Origin: Streptomyces sp. TLI_053
Lineage (GTDB): Bacteria > Actinomycetota > Actinomycetes > Streptomycetales > Streptomycetaceae
DNA: 64,000 bases
Reading direction: 5' to 3'
Assembly: GCF_900105395.1 (NCBI RefSeq)
Contig: NZ_LT629775.1
Coordinates: 2,808,501 to 2,872,500 of the forward strand
The position numbers and the translations under genes were made by a program. Below are positions 1 to 7,677 of this stretch, piece by piece. Position 1 is the first letter of the stretch, and the number at the start of each line of letters is the position of its first letter. The notes under the pieces were generated by a model, which was not told the origin of the DNA, did not search any database, and saw only the letters and a program-made list of their open reading frames with translations.

Positions 1-162
1 TACGTCCTCCCGACGCTTGCCGACGACGAGGCGGCGACCGATCCGACGGCCGATGCCGATCCGGACTCGGCGGCGGCCGCCGGTCTGGCGCAGGCTCCGG
101 AGCCGGACGACGACGCCCCCGGGCAGCTCTCGCTGTTCGCCTCCGAGGTGGTACTCCCCTAG
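1..162 (+). CDS. C-terminal end of an unidentified protein (partial) with a QLSLF tail motif
   Basis: Only the last 53 codons are present; the gene enters from the left edge in frame 1 and stops at TAG 160-162. The visible part is an acidic, Ala-, Asp- and Pro-rich linker followed by QLSLF and an eight-residue tail. QLSLF matches the pentapeptide by which many bacterial replication and repair proteins bind the beta sliding clamp (QL[SD]LF, known from DinB-type polymerases and others). A flexible acidic linker ending in such a motif fits a clamp-bound enzyme such as a polymerase, helicase or nuclease, but the catalytic part lies outside the window. The gene converges on drmC with a strong hairpin between them. 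The reading frame is certain; the function is inference. Confidence 0.6.
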   Translation, partial: YVLPTLADDEAATDPTADADPDSAAAAGLAQAPEPDDDAPGQLSLFASEVVLP

Positions 163-170
163 ACACGGCA

Positions 171-198
171 ACGGGCCCCGCGATGGCGCGGGGCCCGT
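171..198. terminator. Bidirectional hairpin terminator
   Basis: A perfect 12-bp stem (171-182 with 187-198, ACGGGCCCCGCG and its complement) has a 4-nt loop. It sits 8 nt after the stop of the left-edge gene and 17 nt after the drmC stop on the other strand, where it can end both converging transcripts. Confidence 0.85.
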
Positions 199-215
199 CG
201 GCACGATTGTCGTCG

Positions 216-980
216 TCAGGACGGCAAAGGCCGGAGGACTCCTTGCCGCATCAACGCGCGGATGTGCTCCGCAGCTCGCTCGGGCGCTGCCCCACCTCGA
301 ACGACGGTGCCGGCCTCCAGATTCCGACGTACGCCGGACTCGGTCAGGTTGGCGCTCCCCAGGAAGAGGATCCGGCGGTCGGCGACGGCGAGCTTGGCGT
401 GCTGACGCGCCGACGGGTGGTCCCGCCGGTTCACCGGCCAGTGCCAGAGCCGGACGCCGGTCAGGGGTCGGAAGGTCTCGGCGGGCTCGGGGCCGTCCAG
501 CAGGCGACCGGCACCCTCCCGGGTCTCGACCACGATGTGCACTTCCACCCCCCGGATCACGGCGTCCCCGAGCGCCTGGAGCAACGGCCGGTAGGGACGG
601 GCCGCATACGTCATCGCGAGCAGCTCCGTCCGCGCCTCCCGGACGACCTCCGTCAGGACGCGCGCGGTCGACCGCACGGGCACGCCCGGGGTGCCCGGGC
701 CGCTCCAGACGGTCGTGACCTCGGCGTCACCGCGCCGTTCGCCCCAGGCCGCGCTGAACCCGCGCAGATAGGCGGCGGCAGCGGCGGCGGGTATGGATTC
801 GGCCCCGATCGCCCGGTACACCTCCCGGACCTCACCGGAGGTCCGGGAGGACGGGAACTCGCCCACCGCGTACTCCGCGCCGCGGCCCTGTTCGAGCAGG
901 GCCGCCAGGGCTCGGGCCCGCTGCGGGCCGAGGGCCGCGACCGCCGAAGCGGCCGCGGCCTCGAAGCGCGGGGTCGTCAC
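216..980 (-). CDS. drmC: DISARM protein DrmC, phospholipase D-fold (254 aa)
   Basis: This is the last gene of the DISARM operon. The protein has one clear PLD catalytic motif near its end: H194-x-K196-x4-D201 followed by GSANLTESG (208-216). The first half is helical and Ala-rich without a second intact HKD motif, so activity would need a dimer, as in other single-motif PLD proteins. Its start codon (980) overlaps the drmB stop (977-979), which implies translational coupling. In characterised DISARM systems DrmC is a core component by gene presence but reported to be less essential than DrmA and DrmB; its substrate is not settled. A nuclease role is therefore inferred. A hairpin terminator follows directly. 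The family call is secure from the motif and the drmB-drmC order. Confidence 0.9.
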   Translation of the reverse strand: MTTPRFEAAAASAVAALGPQRARALAALLEQGRGAEYAVGEFPSSRTSGEVREVYRAIGAESIPAAAAAAYLRGFSAAWGERRGDAEVTTVWSGPGTPGVPVRSTARVLTEVVREARTELLAMTYAARPYRPLLQALGDAVIRGVEVHIVVETREGAGRLLDGPEPAETFRPLTGVRLWHWPVNRRDHPSARQHAKLAVADRRILFLGSANLTESGVRRNLEAGTVVRGGAAPERAAEHIRALMRQGVLRPLPS

Positions 981-2878
981 GAAAGCAGCTCGTGCGGTGT
1001 GAGGACCAGCTCGGACTCGTCACCGAGCGGCACCAGGAAGCGGCGGTCCAGGAAGCGGTTGCCGCGCTCACAGGTCGTCTCCGAGACGAACAGGCAGATG
1101 TGGCAGGCGGCGCCGTGCAGGTAGTCGGCCGGGGCGTGCGGCAGCCGTTCCGCGCAGAGCGGGTCGGAGGAGCAGTGCGCCGCTTCGCGAAGCGCCCGCC
1201 TGACGATCCGTTCGAAGTGCGGGTCCTCGGCCAGCGAGACCAGGCCGCCCAGGGTGCCCTCGGAATCGGGCACCGCCGTGTAGATCAGGATGCCGGTCCT
1301 CGGGTCGGTGTCGTCGCCGGCGTAGATCCGCTCGGCGAGGCTCGCCGAGCTGTAGCCGCACTCCAGGGCGATGGTGCGGATGAGCAGGTGGGACAGCGTG
1401 TGCAGGGCGAGGTAGCGCTCCCCCGGCCACCCGTACATCGGATCGAACTGCCCGGTGAGCCGATCGCTCCTGCGGTTGGTACGGAACCGGGCGAAGGCCT
1501 CCCGATGGGCGGCCATCTGCGGTGCCTTCTCCATCCGCTTCACCCAGTCGGCCATCAGGTCGTCCCGGACCCGCAGGAAGATTCCCTCGCCCCGGACCTC
1601 ACTGGCCGGCACCCAGCCCAGGGCCGACCGGGAGAGCCGCACCGGGGTGGCGATCTCGGGAGATTCCGGGTCGGGTGCGTCGAGCCGGGTGAATCCGATC
1701 AAGGCGCGAGCCTCGCGCAGCCGCTCCACCTGGCGGACGTCCGAGAACAGTCCCTTCAGGGCGTCGGGGACGGGTACCGCCTCCAGTGCGAAGTCCTCGG
1801 AGGCGGCGGGCGGCCGGACCGCGGACAGGACGTCCCACTCGGGGCCAAGCAGGTCGGGCGGCCGGACGTCCGTGGCCGGCGCCTCACCACCCAGGGCCGC
1901 TGCCCTGGCCTTGACCTCGGCGATGAGTGCGTCCGGGTCGAGGTCCTTGAGCCAGCCGAGCGCCGGCACCGAGGACAGCAGGTCGTAGTTGTCGCGCGAG
2001 ACGATGCCCTTCACCTCCTCCCACCGCTCCTCGACCAGCTCCGCGAGCTTGTCGTTCTCGCCCGGGGGAAGGGCGAGGGCGCTCAGCGTCATCGGGAACC
2101 ACTGGTTGGACGCGCCCGCGACCATCAGGGTGGCCTCGCGGTCGCAGCCGCCGTGTTCGAAGAAGCTCCCCAGGTGCGGGTGGCGCCCGCGGCAGGCGGG
2201 CAGGTTGCGCCGCCCGCGCTCGCCCATCGCGTCGCGGATGTTGCGCCTGGCCGAACAACCGACGCACTCGATGGTCACGTTGGCCGCCTGGTTGCCGCCG
2301 TGGTCCTTCATCCGCAGCCGCGGCCGCGGTGCGGTCGGGCAGGACCCGCCACCGTGGACGAACGGCGTGTACGGGAACTCGTCGAGATGACCCGCGGTGC
2401 AGACCAGGGTGAAGCGGGCGGCGACGGCGAGCGGCTTCTTCCGACCCTGGGTGCAGTCGTGGACGAACTTCGCCTCGTGCGGCGCCCGCGGATTGCTGTT
2501 GACGAGGACGAAGGTCTCGGAGTCGACCGGCGCGAGTTCGTTGCAGGCGGTGCACCGCAGCCACTGGGGGAACGGCGCGACGGGCACTCCGACCCCCTGG
2601 GCGGCCTGGTCCTTGGCCGATTCGGAGCCCTCGACCCAGGGCGCCGCACGCAGCTCGGTGACCTGCTCACGGCCGTAGAGCTGCAGCGAACGGTTGACGG
2701 CCGCCCGCAGCCGCGGTTCGTCGATGTGGTAGTCGGTCAGGCCGTTGTAGTTCCACTGCTCCAGCCCCTGGACCAGGACGGAGAAGTTGGGCAGGTCGAC
2801 GAGGGATCCCACCCCGGCCGTGAACATCAGATGGCTGGGGCGCACCGCTCCCACCCGGCGGAAATAGCCGTTGCTCAT
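977..2878 (-). CDS. drmB: DISARM protein DrmB, DUF1998 domain (633 aa)
   Basis: DrmB is a core DISARM subunit that works with the helicase DrmA. The protein starts at ATG 2878, which overlaps the drmA stop (2875-2877) as ATGA; a longer in-frame reading up to 2980 would run deep into drmA and is rejected. Paired cysteines near residues 110 (CTAC), 208 (CVGC) and 597 (CHIC with a following CERGN) suggest structural zinc. From about residue 495 the protein shows the DUF1998 signature, beginning ALHTLSHLL and continuing through a GTLGGL stretch to the C-terminal Cys cluster. No nuclease or helicase motif is visible. Its position between drmA and drmC, with 4-nt overlaps on both sides, matches known DISARM loci. 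Confidence 0.93.
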   Translation of the reverse strand: MSNGYFRRVGAVRPSHLMFTAGVGSLVDLPNFSVLVQGLEQWNYNGLTDYHIDEPRLRAAVNRSLQLYGREQVTELRAAPWVEGSESAKDQAAQGVGVPVAPFPQWLRCTACNELAPVDSETFVLVNSNPRAPHEAKFVHDCTQGRKKPLAVAARFTLVCTAGHLDEFPYTPFVHGGGSCPTAPRPRLRMKDHGGNQAANVTIECVGCSARRNIRDAMGERGRRNLPACRGRHPHLGSFFEHGGCDREATLMVAGASNQWFPMTLSALALPPGENDKLAELVEERWEEVKGIVSRDNYDLLSSVPALGWLKDLDPDALIAEVKARAAALGGEAPATDVRPPDLLGPEWDVLSAVRPPAASEDFALEAVPVPDALKGLFSDVRQVERLREARALIGFTRLDAPDPESPEIATPVRLSRSALGWVPASEVRGEGIFLRVRDDLMADWVKRMEKAPQMAAHREAFARFRTNRRSDRLTGQFDPMYGWPGERYLALHTLSHLLIRTIALECGYSSASLAERIYAGDDTDPRTGILIYTAVPDSEGTLGGLVSLAEDPHFERIVRRALREAAHCSSDPLCAERLPHAPADYLHGAACHICLFVSETTCERGNRFLDRRFLVPLGDESELVLTPHELLS

Positions 2879-5800
2879 CGCTGTCCCTTCCTCGTCCCCG
2901 CCGCAGCGGTGTCTCCGTACTCGTCCGCGTCGACCCCGGAGTCCGGGCCGTCCTCGCCCCGGCCGGGGAGGAAGTCCCACGCGGGCCCGCTGTTGGTGGG
3001 CGTCTCCATCAGCCGGCCGCCGCCGGGAAGCAGCAGGTTGATCTCGTTCTCGGTCTCGCGCATGGACATCGGGACGGTGAGGGCGTCCCAGCGGGCGCCG
3101 TCGGCCCGGCGCAGCAACCCGGCCACCAGGCTGTCCTTCTTCTTCTCCTTGCGGTAGCCGAGCACCGCGCTTCCCTCCCGCCGGCCGGCCCAGGCGTCCT
3201 TGAGCGCGGCGATGCGTTCGGCGAGGTAGCCCCGTGCCCGCGGACCGCCGACCGCCTCCGCGCGGTCCAGCAGGCGCCGTTCGACCTCCGCCGCGATCTC
3301 ACCGTCGAGGTCCACCGTGTGGGCGTCCGTGTTGCGCGAATGCTCGTAGGCGGCCTGGCGCAGCGCTGCGATGTACGTCGGCGCGGTACCGCGGTCGAGC
3401 GCCCGGCGGGTGAACGGGGTGACCGACAGGGCTTCGACCTGACGGTAGAAGGTGGCGTGGTAGTGCGCGAAGTCCTCGAAGTGCGCGAGGTCCCTGGGGC
3501 GCGACCAGTTGTAGAGGGTGACGACGAGACCGGGGCGGCTCGGGTCACGGCCGACCCGGGAGGAGGCCTGGATGTACTCGGCGGTGTTCTTGGGCTGCCC
3601 GACCACGAGCATCAGGCCGAACCGGGAGACGTCCACGCCGACCTGCAGCATCGACGTCGCCAGGACGACATCGACCGCCTGCTTGGACGGGTGGGTGGGC
3701 AGGGCCCTGGGGTCGCGCTTCTCCCGCTTCGAGGCCGCGAATTCGGCGAACAGCGCCCGGCGGCGGTCCGAGGTGTCCCGCTCGGGGTCGAAGCCGCCCT
3801 CCAGCCGCTTGAGGGTCGCGCTGATCTCCGAGGAGGAGATCCGGGAGGTGAGCTCCTGGATGGTCAGCATGCCGGCGCGGCTGACGATCCGGTCGGCGAT
3901 CGTCCGGTGCCCCTTGCGGCTGCCGTTGGAGCGCACGCGGGTGGTGATGTCGTCGTCCAGGTAGCGGCGCATACCTGCCAGCTCGCGGGTGGCGTTGAAG
4001 TAACCGACCAGCGTCATGTAGGGGTCGCCCGGTGTGCCGTAGTCGTCGAACAGCTGCTGCGCGCCGAGCAGGAGGATCTCCGCGACCCGGATCTCGGCCG
4101 CCTTGAGCCTGGTCCCGTGGGCGCACACACCGAGGTAACGACGCCCCGGGTCGGCGCGGCTGACCTCGACCTGCCGGGAGAAGAAAGTGTCGCCGACGTC
4201 CAGTACCTGCGGCGGGAACACCGCGATCCGGCGTCCGAAGACGCCCCGCACCTGGTCGGCGGCACGCTTGGTGGTCGCGGTCGACGCGACGATCTTCGGC
4301 CCGACTTCGTGCCGGAGCCCGTTCCCGTCCGTCCAGGCCCAGCTGCACAGCTGGTCGACGGCCGCCTCGAAGAGGCCGACCGTGGTGCCGAGCGCACCGG
4401 AGATCAGGTGCAGCTCGTCCTGGATGATGAGGTCCGGCGGACGCAGCCGGGTCACCGTCCGGGCGGCCTGCTCACCGCGGTGCCGGGGGCGGCAGCCGGT
4501 CTCCTCGTCGAGGTCCTCGTGGCGGTAGCCGTGCACCGGGCAGAGTTCGGTGACCCGCCCGAACAGCAGGCCGGCGTAGCCGTTCCACGGCAGCTGGGCG
4601 AGCTTGTCGACGGTCGCGATGAGCATGGCCGGTGCCAGCCGGTAGATCTCCTCGTCCACCGTGAGAACGGGGATGCCCTCCTTCGGAGCCCCCGTACGGG
4701 AGAAGGGGCAGCGGTCCTCGCCTTCGCCACGCGGGCAGTACAGGAGGACGCGGCGCCTGCGCTCGTCGTACTCCATGTCCCGGTGTGCCGTCAGTCCGGA
4801 GCCGCACCAGGGGCAGCTGAGGACCTGGATGACCCTGGCGTACTTGTCGTCGGCGCTCTCCTTGGCACCGGCGATCTGGTCGCGGGCCTCCGAGAACCAG
4901 TTCGGCGACACCGAGGTCCCCACCCAGAGGCCGATCCGGAACGGGGTGTCACCCCACCGCCGGTCCCCGCCCTCGAAGGCCTCCCGGCGCAGCACCTCGG
5001 CCGCGGCGACCAGGGCCGCCGCCCGCTGGAACTGCTGCGCCGTCAGCAGCCGCAGGGTGTAGCGCATCAGCACGCCGACACCGGCCTCACCGCTGCGGAC
5101 ATCGGAGCCTGTGCCGATCACACCCTGGAGCCGACGCAGCGCGAAGGTGTAGGCCGCGAGCCCGAGGTACGCCTCGGTCTTGCCGCCACCTGTCGGGAAG
5201 AACAGGAGGTCGACGACGGCCTCGGGGCTCGTGCCGCGGTCAGGGTGGCCGGGGCGGGAAAGCGATGCGAGGTTGAGCAGCACGAAGGCCAGCTGGAAGG
5301 GGCGCCAGCTGGCGCCTTCCTTGCCCTTCTCCCGCACGGCGTCGCGGGCCCGCCGGTAGGAGTCCCGGTCGTCCTCGTGGCCGGCGCGGGCGGCCGCGAC
5401 GGCGGTGTTGCGCCGCTGGAGCGCCATCGCGCGGTTGGCGAAGCGGAAGGCCTCGAGGGCGGTGCTGTCGGTGGCCAGCGCGTCGATGCCGAAGGTGATC
5501 CGGTGACAGACGTCCTCGGCCTTGTCGATGGCGGCCGCAGCGGTGTCCCGCAGTCCCTCGGGGAGCGACTGCACGCGTTCGCGCTGCTCCTGCAGCCACG
5601 CGTGGTAGCCGTCGGCAAGGGGAGCGAGTGCCGCGGTGAGTTCGCGGCGCCGGGCGGGGACCGCCAGGTCGGCGAGTTCGTCCATGCCGAGTTCGAGTCC
5701 GGCCAGCAGGGGCTGTTCCTCGATCCTGGGCGCGGTGGTGGCGGCCACGTCGTACACGGGCAGCCAGGTGGTCGTCAGCCGGTGGGCGCGGCGCTCCCCC

Positions 5801-6690
5801 GGCCGCACCTTGGCGTCGACGGCGACGTTCCGGCCCACGGCGTGGCGCAGGCTGTCCCGGTAGAGCAGCCGCAGCCGGTTCTCCTCGTCGTCCTCGTGCG
5901 GGCCGGCGGAACCGGGTGTGAGCGGGTCGTCGATGGGCAGGAAGACGGCCGCGCCGACATCGGAGAAGGCGGTCACGTCGAGCCGGGTCTGGAACAGCCA
6001 GTTGGTGTCACGGTGCTCGGCGGTGTCCTCCAACTGGTTGACCAGGGCCACCTCGACCACTCTGAGGTCCTCGCCGCCCGGTCCACCGTTGCGCGGCCGC
6101 ACCTTGACGTCGAGGCGCACGCACGGCTGGTCGCGCCTGTCCCCGTCCAGGACGAGGTGGTGGTCGCCGGTGGCGGTGACGTCGATGTCCTCGCGGTGTT
6201 CCACCGGCTCGCGTCCCCACACCCGGAGGGTCCGGCCGTCCTCGGTGAGGGTCTCGGTCAACGAGTAGCGCCCCCAGCTCGCCTTGACGGCGAGCGTGCC
6301 GACCGCGGCCGGAACGGTGAACGACAGCCCCATCGAAGAGGCCCAGATACGCCCGGACGCCTGCGGCGTGAGCAGCTCACGCGGCTCGCTGTCACTACGG
6401 TCGCCGTCGCTGCCCGGTTCGACATCGGCGAGCTGCGCAGCGGTGCGGGCAGCCCGGGCCGTCGTCTCGTCGGTCGGGCGGGGGCCCAGCATTCCGACCA
6501 GGTAGCGGTCGCGGGGGCCGGCCGAGCGGTGCGGCAGTTCCTCCACGTCTCCGTCCCAGGGCCCGAGCAGATCCAGCGTGATGTAGTTTTCGAGAGCCTC
6601 CCGCGCGTCGTACGAGTCGCCGGGGAGGAAGGTCTGCGGCACGTCGTCGAACGGGTGCGGAACGGGTGGCGGAGAGGGCTGGGCGGACAT
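2875..6690 (-). CDS. drmA: DISARM helicase DrmA (1271 aa)
   Basis: This is a large superfamily 2 helicase, the core motor of DISARM, thought to bind and translocate on incoming DNA. From the chosen start, Walker A (PTGGGKTE) lies near residue 498, the Walker B box as QDELH near 757, and motif VI (SSRVGRD) near 1043. A zinc-like insert with CPWCG near 627 and further Cys pairs separates the RecA lobes. The start at ATG 6690 begins MSAQPSPPP; another in-frame ATG at 6777 would add 29 residues and leave almost no promoter room before the divergent formyltransferase gene. The long N-terminal half before Walker A is typical of the family. drmA is separated from its usual partner drmMI by about 7 kb of unrelated defence-type genes, so it probably has its own promoter here. 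Confidence 0.93.
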   Translation of the reverse strand: MSAQPSPPPVPHPFDDVPQTFLPGDSYDAREALENYITLDLLGPWDGDVEELPHRSAGPRDRYLVGMLGPRPTDETTARAARTAAQLADVEPGSDGDRSDSEPRELLTPQASGRIWASSMGLSFTVPAAVGTLAVKASWGRYSLTETLTEDGRTLRVWGREPVEHREDIDVTATGDHHLVLDGDRRDQPCVRLDVKVRPRNGGPGGEDLRVVEVALVNQLEDTAEHRDTNWLFQTRLDVTAFSDVGAAVFLPIDDPLTPGSAGPHEDDEENRLRLLYRDSLRHAVGRNVAVDAKVRPGERRAHRLTTTWLPVYDVAATTAPRIEEQPLLAGLELGMDELADLAVPARRRELTAALAPLADGYHAWLQEQRERVQSLPEGLRDTAAAAIDKAEDVCHRITFGIDALATDSTALEAFRFANRAMALQRRNTAVAAARAGHEDDRDSYRRARDAVREKGKEGASWRPFQLAFVLLNLASLSRPGHPDRGTSPEAVVDLLFFPTGGGKTEAYLGLAAYTFALRRLQGVIGTGSDVRSGEAGVGVLMRYTLRLLTAQQFQRAAALVAAAEVLRREAFEGGDRRWGDTPFRIGLWVGTSVSPNWFSEARDQIAGAKESADDKYARVIQVLSCPWCGSGLTAHRDMEYDERRRRVLLYCPRGEGEDRCPFSRTGAPKEGIPVLTVDEEIYRLAPAMLIATVDKLAQLPWNGYAGLLFGRVTELCPVHGYRHEDLDEETGCRPRHRGEQAARTVTRLRPPDLIIQDELHLISGALGTTVGLFEAAVDQLCSWAWTDGNGLRHEVGPKIVASTATTKRAADQVRGVFGRRIAVFPPQVLDVGDTFFSRQVEVSRADPGRRYLGVCAHGTRLKAAEIRVAEILLLGAQQLFDDYGTPGDPYMTLVGYFNATRELAGMRRYLDDDITTRVRSNGSRKGHRTIADRIVSRAGMLTIQELTSRISSSEISATLKRLEGGFDPERDTSDRRRALFAEFAASKREKRDPRALPTHPSKQAVDVVLATSMLQVGVDVSRFGLMLVVGQPKNTAEYIQASSRVGRDPSRPGLVVTLYNWSRPRDLAHFEDFAHYHATFYRQVEALSVTPFTRRALDRGTAPTYIAALRQAAYEHSRNTDAHTVDLDGEIAAEVERRLLDRAEAVGGPRARGYLAERIAALKDAWAGRREGSAVLGYRKEKKKDSLVAGLLRRADGARWDALTVPMSMRETENEINLLLPGGGRLMETPTNSGPAWDFLPGRGEDGPDSGVDADEYGDTAAAGTRKGQR

Positions 6691-6824
6691 GAAATGAACT
6701 GCCCCTTCGGGAGGATGACCGAGTACGGCGAGCCTACTGTGCGGCACCGACACTTCGAGAAGCCTACCTTCATTCATTGACTCAGTTCACACATTTTCGG
6801 GGATCGCGAAGCGCAGGAGGAGCA
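6691..6824. promoter_or_regulatory. Divergent promoter region of drmA and the formyltransferase gene
   Basis: This short AT-richer stretch separates the two divergent starts. On the minus strand GTAGGCT occurs twice, 30 bp apart (6761-6767 and 6731-6737), each giving a TAGGCT hexamer that could serve as a streptomycete -10 box; no good -35 is seen. The plus-strand side ends in a clear ribosome site, CAGGAGGAG at 6814-6822, placed before GTG 6825. Confidence 0.35.
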
Positions 6825-7676
6825 GTGCCGGACAGATTGCGGGTCGTGCTGATGTCCTACGGCCCGGAGGGATTCGCCGATCTCCACGCCCCGACCGTCG
6901 CAGCAGGCCACGATCCGGTCGCCTACGTCTGCGCCGCGTCGACCGCAGGAGGAACGGTCGGCGAGATCCTGGCGCGACTTCCCCCGGGCCCTGACCTGCT
7001 GGTCCCACACCGTGCAGCCGGCCTGGCTCAGGCCTTGACGGGATACCGACCGGATCTGGTGATCTGCAACGGGTTTCCGTGGAAGCTGCCGCCGGAGGTC
7101 CTGCGCGTCCCTCGCCTCGGCGTACTGAACGTCCACCCGTCCCTGCTGCCACGCCATCGGGGCCCGATGCCCGTCCACTGGGCCGTCCGGCACGGTGATC
7201 CGGAGACCGGTGTCACGGTCCACTGGATGGACGAGACCTTCGACACCGGACGCATCCTCGCCCAGCGGGGAGGCGTCGCGCTACCGGACGACCTGAACGG
7301 CGACCTGGTCTTCGCACAGATCCGCGCGCTGTCCCGCGAGCTGCTGTCAGAGGCACTGGAACTGGCCGCGAGCGGCCATGTCGGCACCGTCCAGGGCGTG
7401 GAGAATGCCGGCCACGAGGGGGTGATGGGCCCACAGGACGCGGTCATCGACTGGTCGGCGAACCGCAGGGACATCCACAACCTCGTCCGCGCCTTCCGGT
7501 TCGGGCTGTTCCCCCTGCCCGGGCCCCTCACTGTCGTGGACGGCCACTGGGCGGCCGTCCTGCGATCCCGCAGCGAGCCCGGCGAGGGAGTTCGCAAGGA
7601 GTGCGCGGACGGACCTCTGTGGATCACGGAGTGGGTCCCCGTTCCGGCACGGGGAGCCTGGCTGCCCGCCGGTTGA
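6825..7676 (+). CDS. Formyltransferase related to methionyl-tRNA formyltransferase (283 aa)
   Basis: The protein has the 10-formyl-tetrahydrofolate-dependent formyltransferase fold. The signature NVHPSLLP followed by RG and P at about residues 106-118 carries the catalytic Asn and His, and the catalytic Asp appears in TFDTGRIL near 144. The C-terminal third is shorter and less basic than in Fmt, so a housekeeping tRNA role is doubtful; a sugar, amino acid or nucleotide amine may be the substrate. GTG 6825 is chosen because CAGGAGGAG lies just upstream; ATG 6777 is in frame but has no ribosome site. The gene diverges from drmA, and its stop nearly touches that of the STAND gene (7678) with no terminator between. 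Its place inside a split DISARM locus suggests a defence-linked or passenger role, which is inference. Confidence 0.8.
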   Translation: MPDRLRVVLMSYGPEGFADLHAPTVAAGHDPVAYVCAASTAGGTVGEILARLPPGPDLLVPHRAAGLAQALTGYRPDLVICNGFPWKLPPEVLRVPRLGVLNVHPSLLPRHRGPMPVHWAVRHGDPETGVTVHWMDETFDTGRILAQRGGVALPDDLNGDLVFAQIRALSRELLSEALELAASGHVGTVQGVENAGHEGVMGPQDAVIDWSANRRDIHNLVRAFRFGLFPLPGPLTVVDGHWAAVLRSRSEPGEGVRKECADGPLWITEWVPVPARGAWLPAG

Positions 7677-7677
7677 C

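Noticed and set aside
2879..2980. A 34-residue N-terminal extension of DrmB
   Set aside because: It lies wholly inside drmA in another frame; the ATGA overlap at 2878 is the natural start.
3319..6780. A plus-strand frame of over 1100 codons opposite drmA
   Set aside because: It is antisense to the intact DrmA helicase motifs and has no domain of its own.
6784..6791. Shared 8-mer AGTTCACA before drmA as proof of a common operator with drmD
   Set aside because: The other half of the drmD palindrome is missing before drmA, and one 8-mer match in short regions can be chance.
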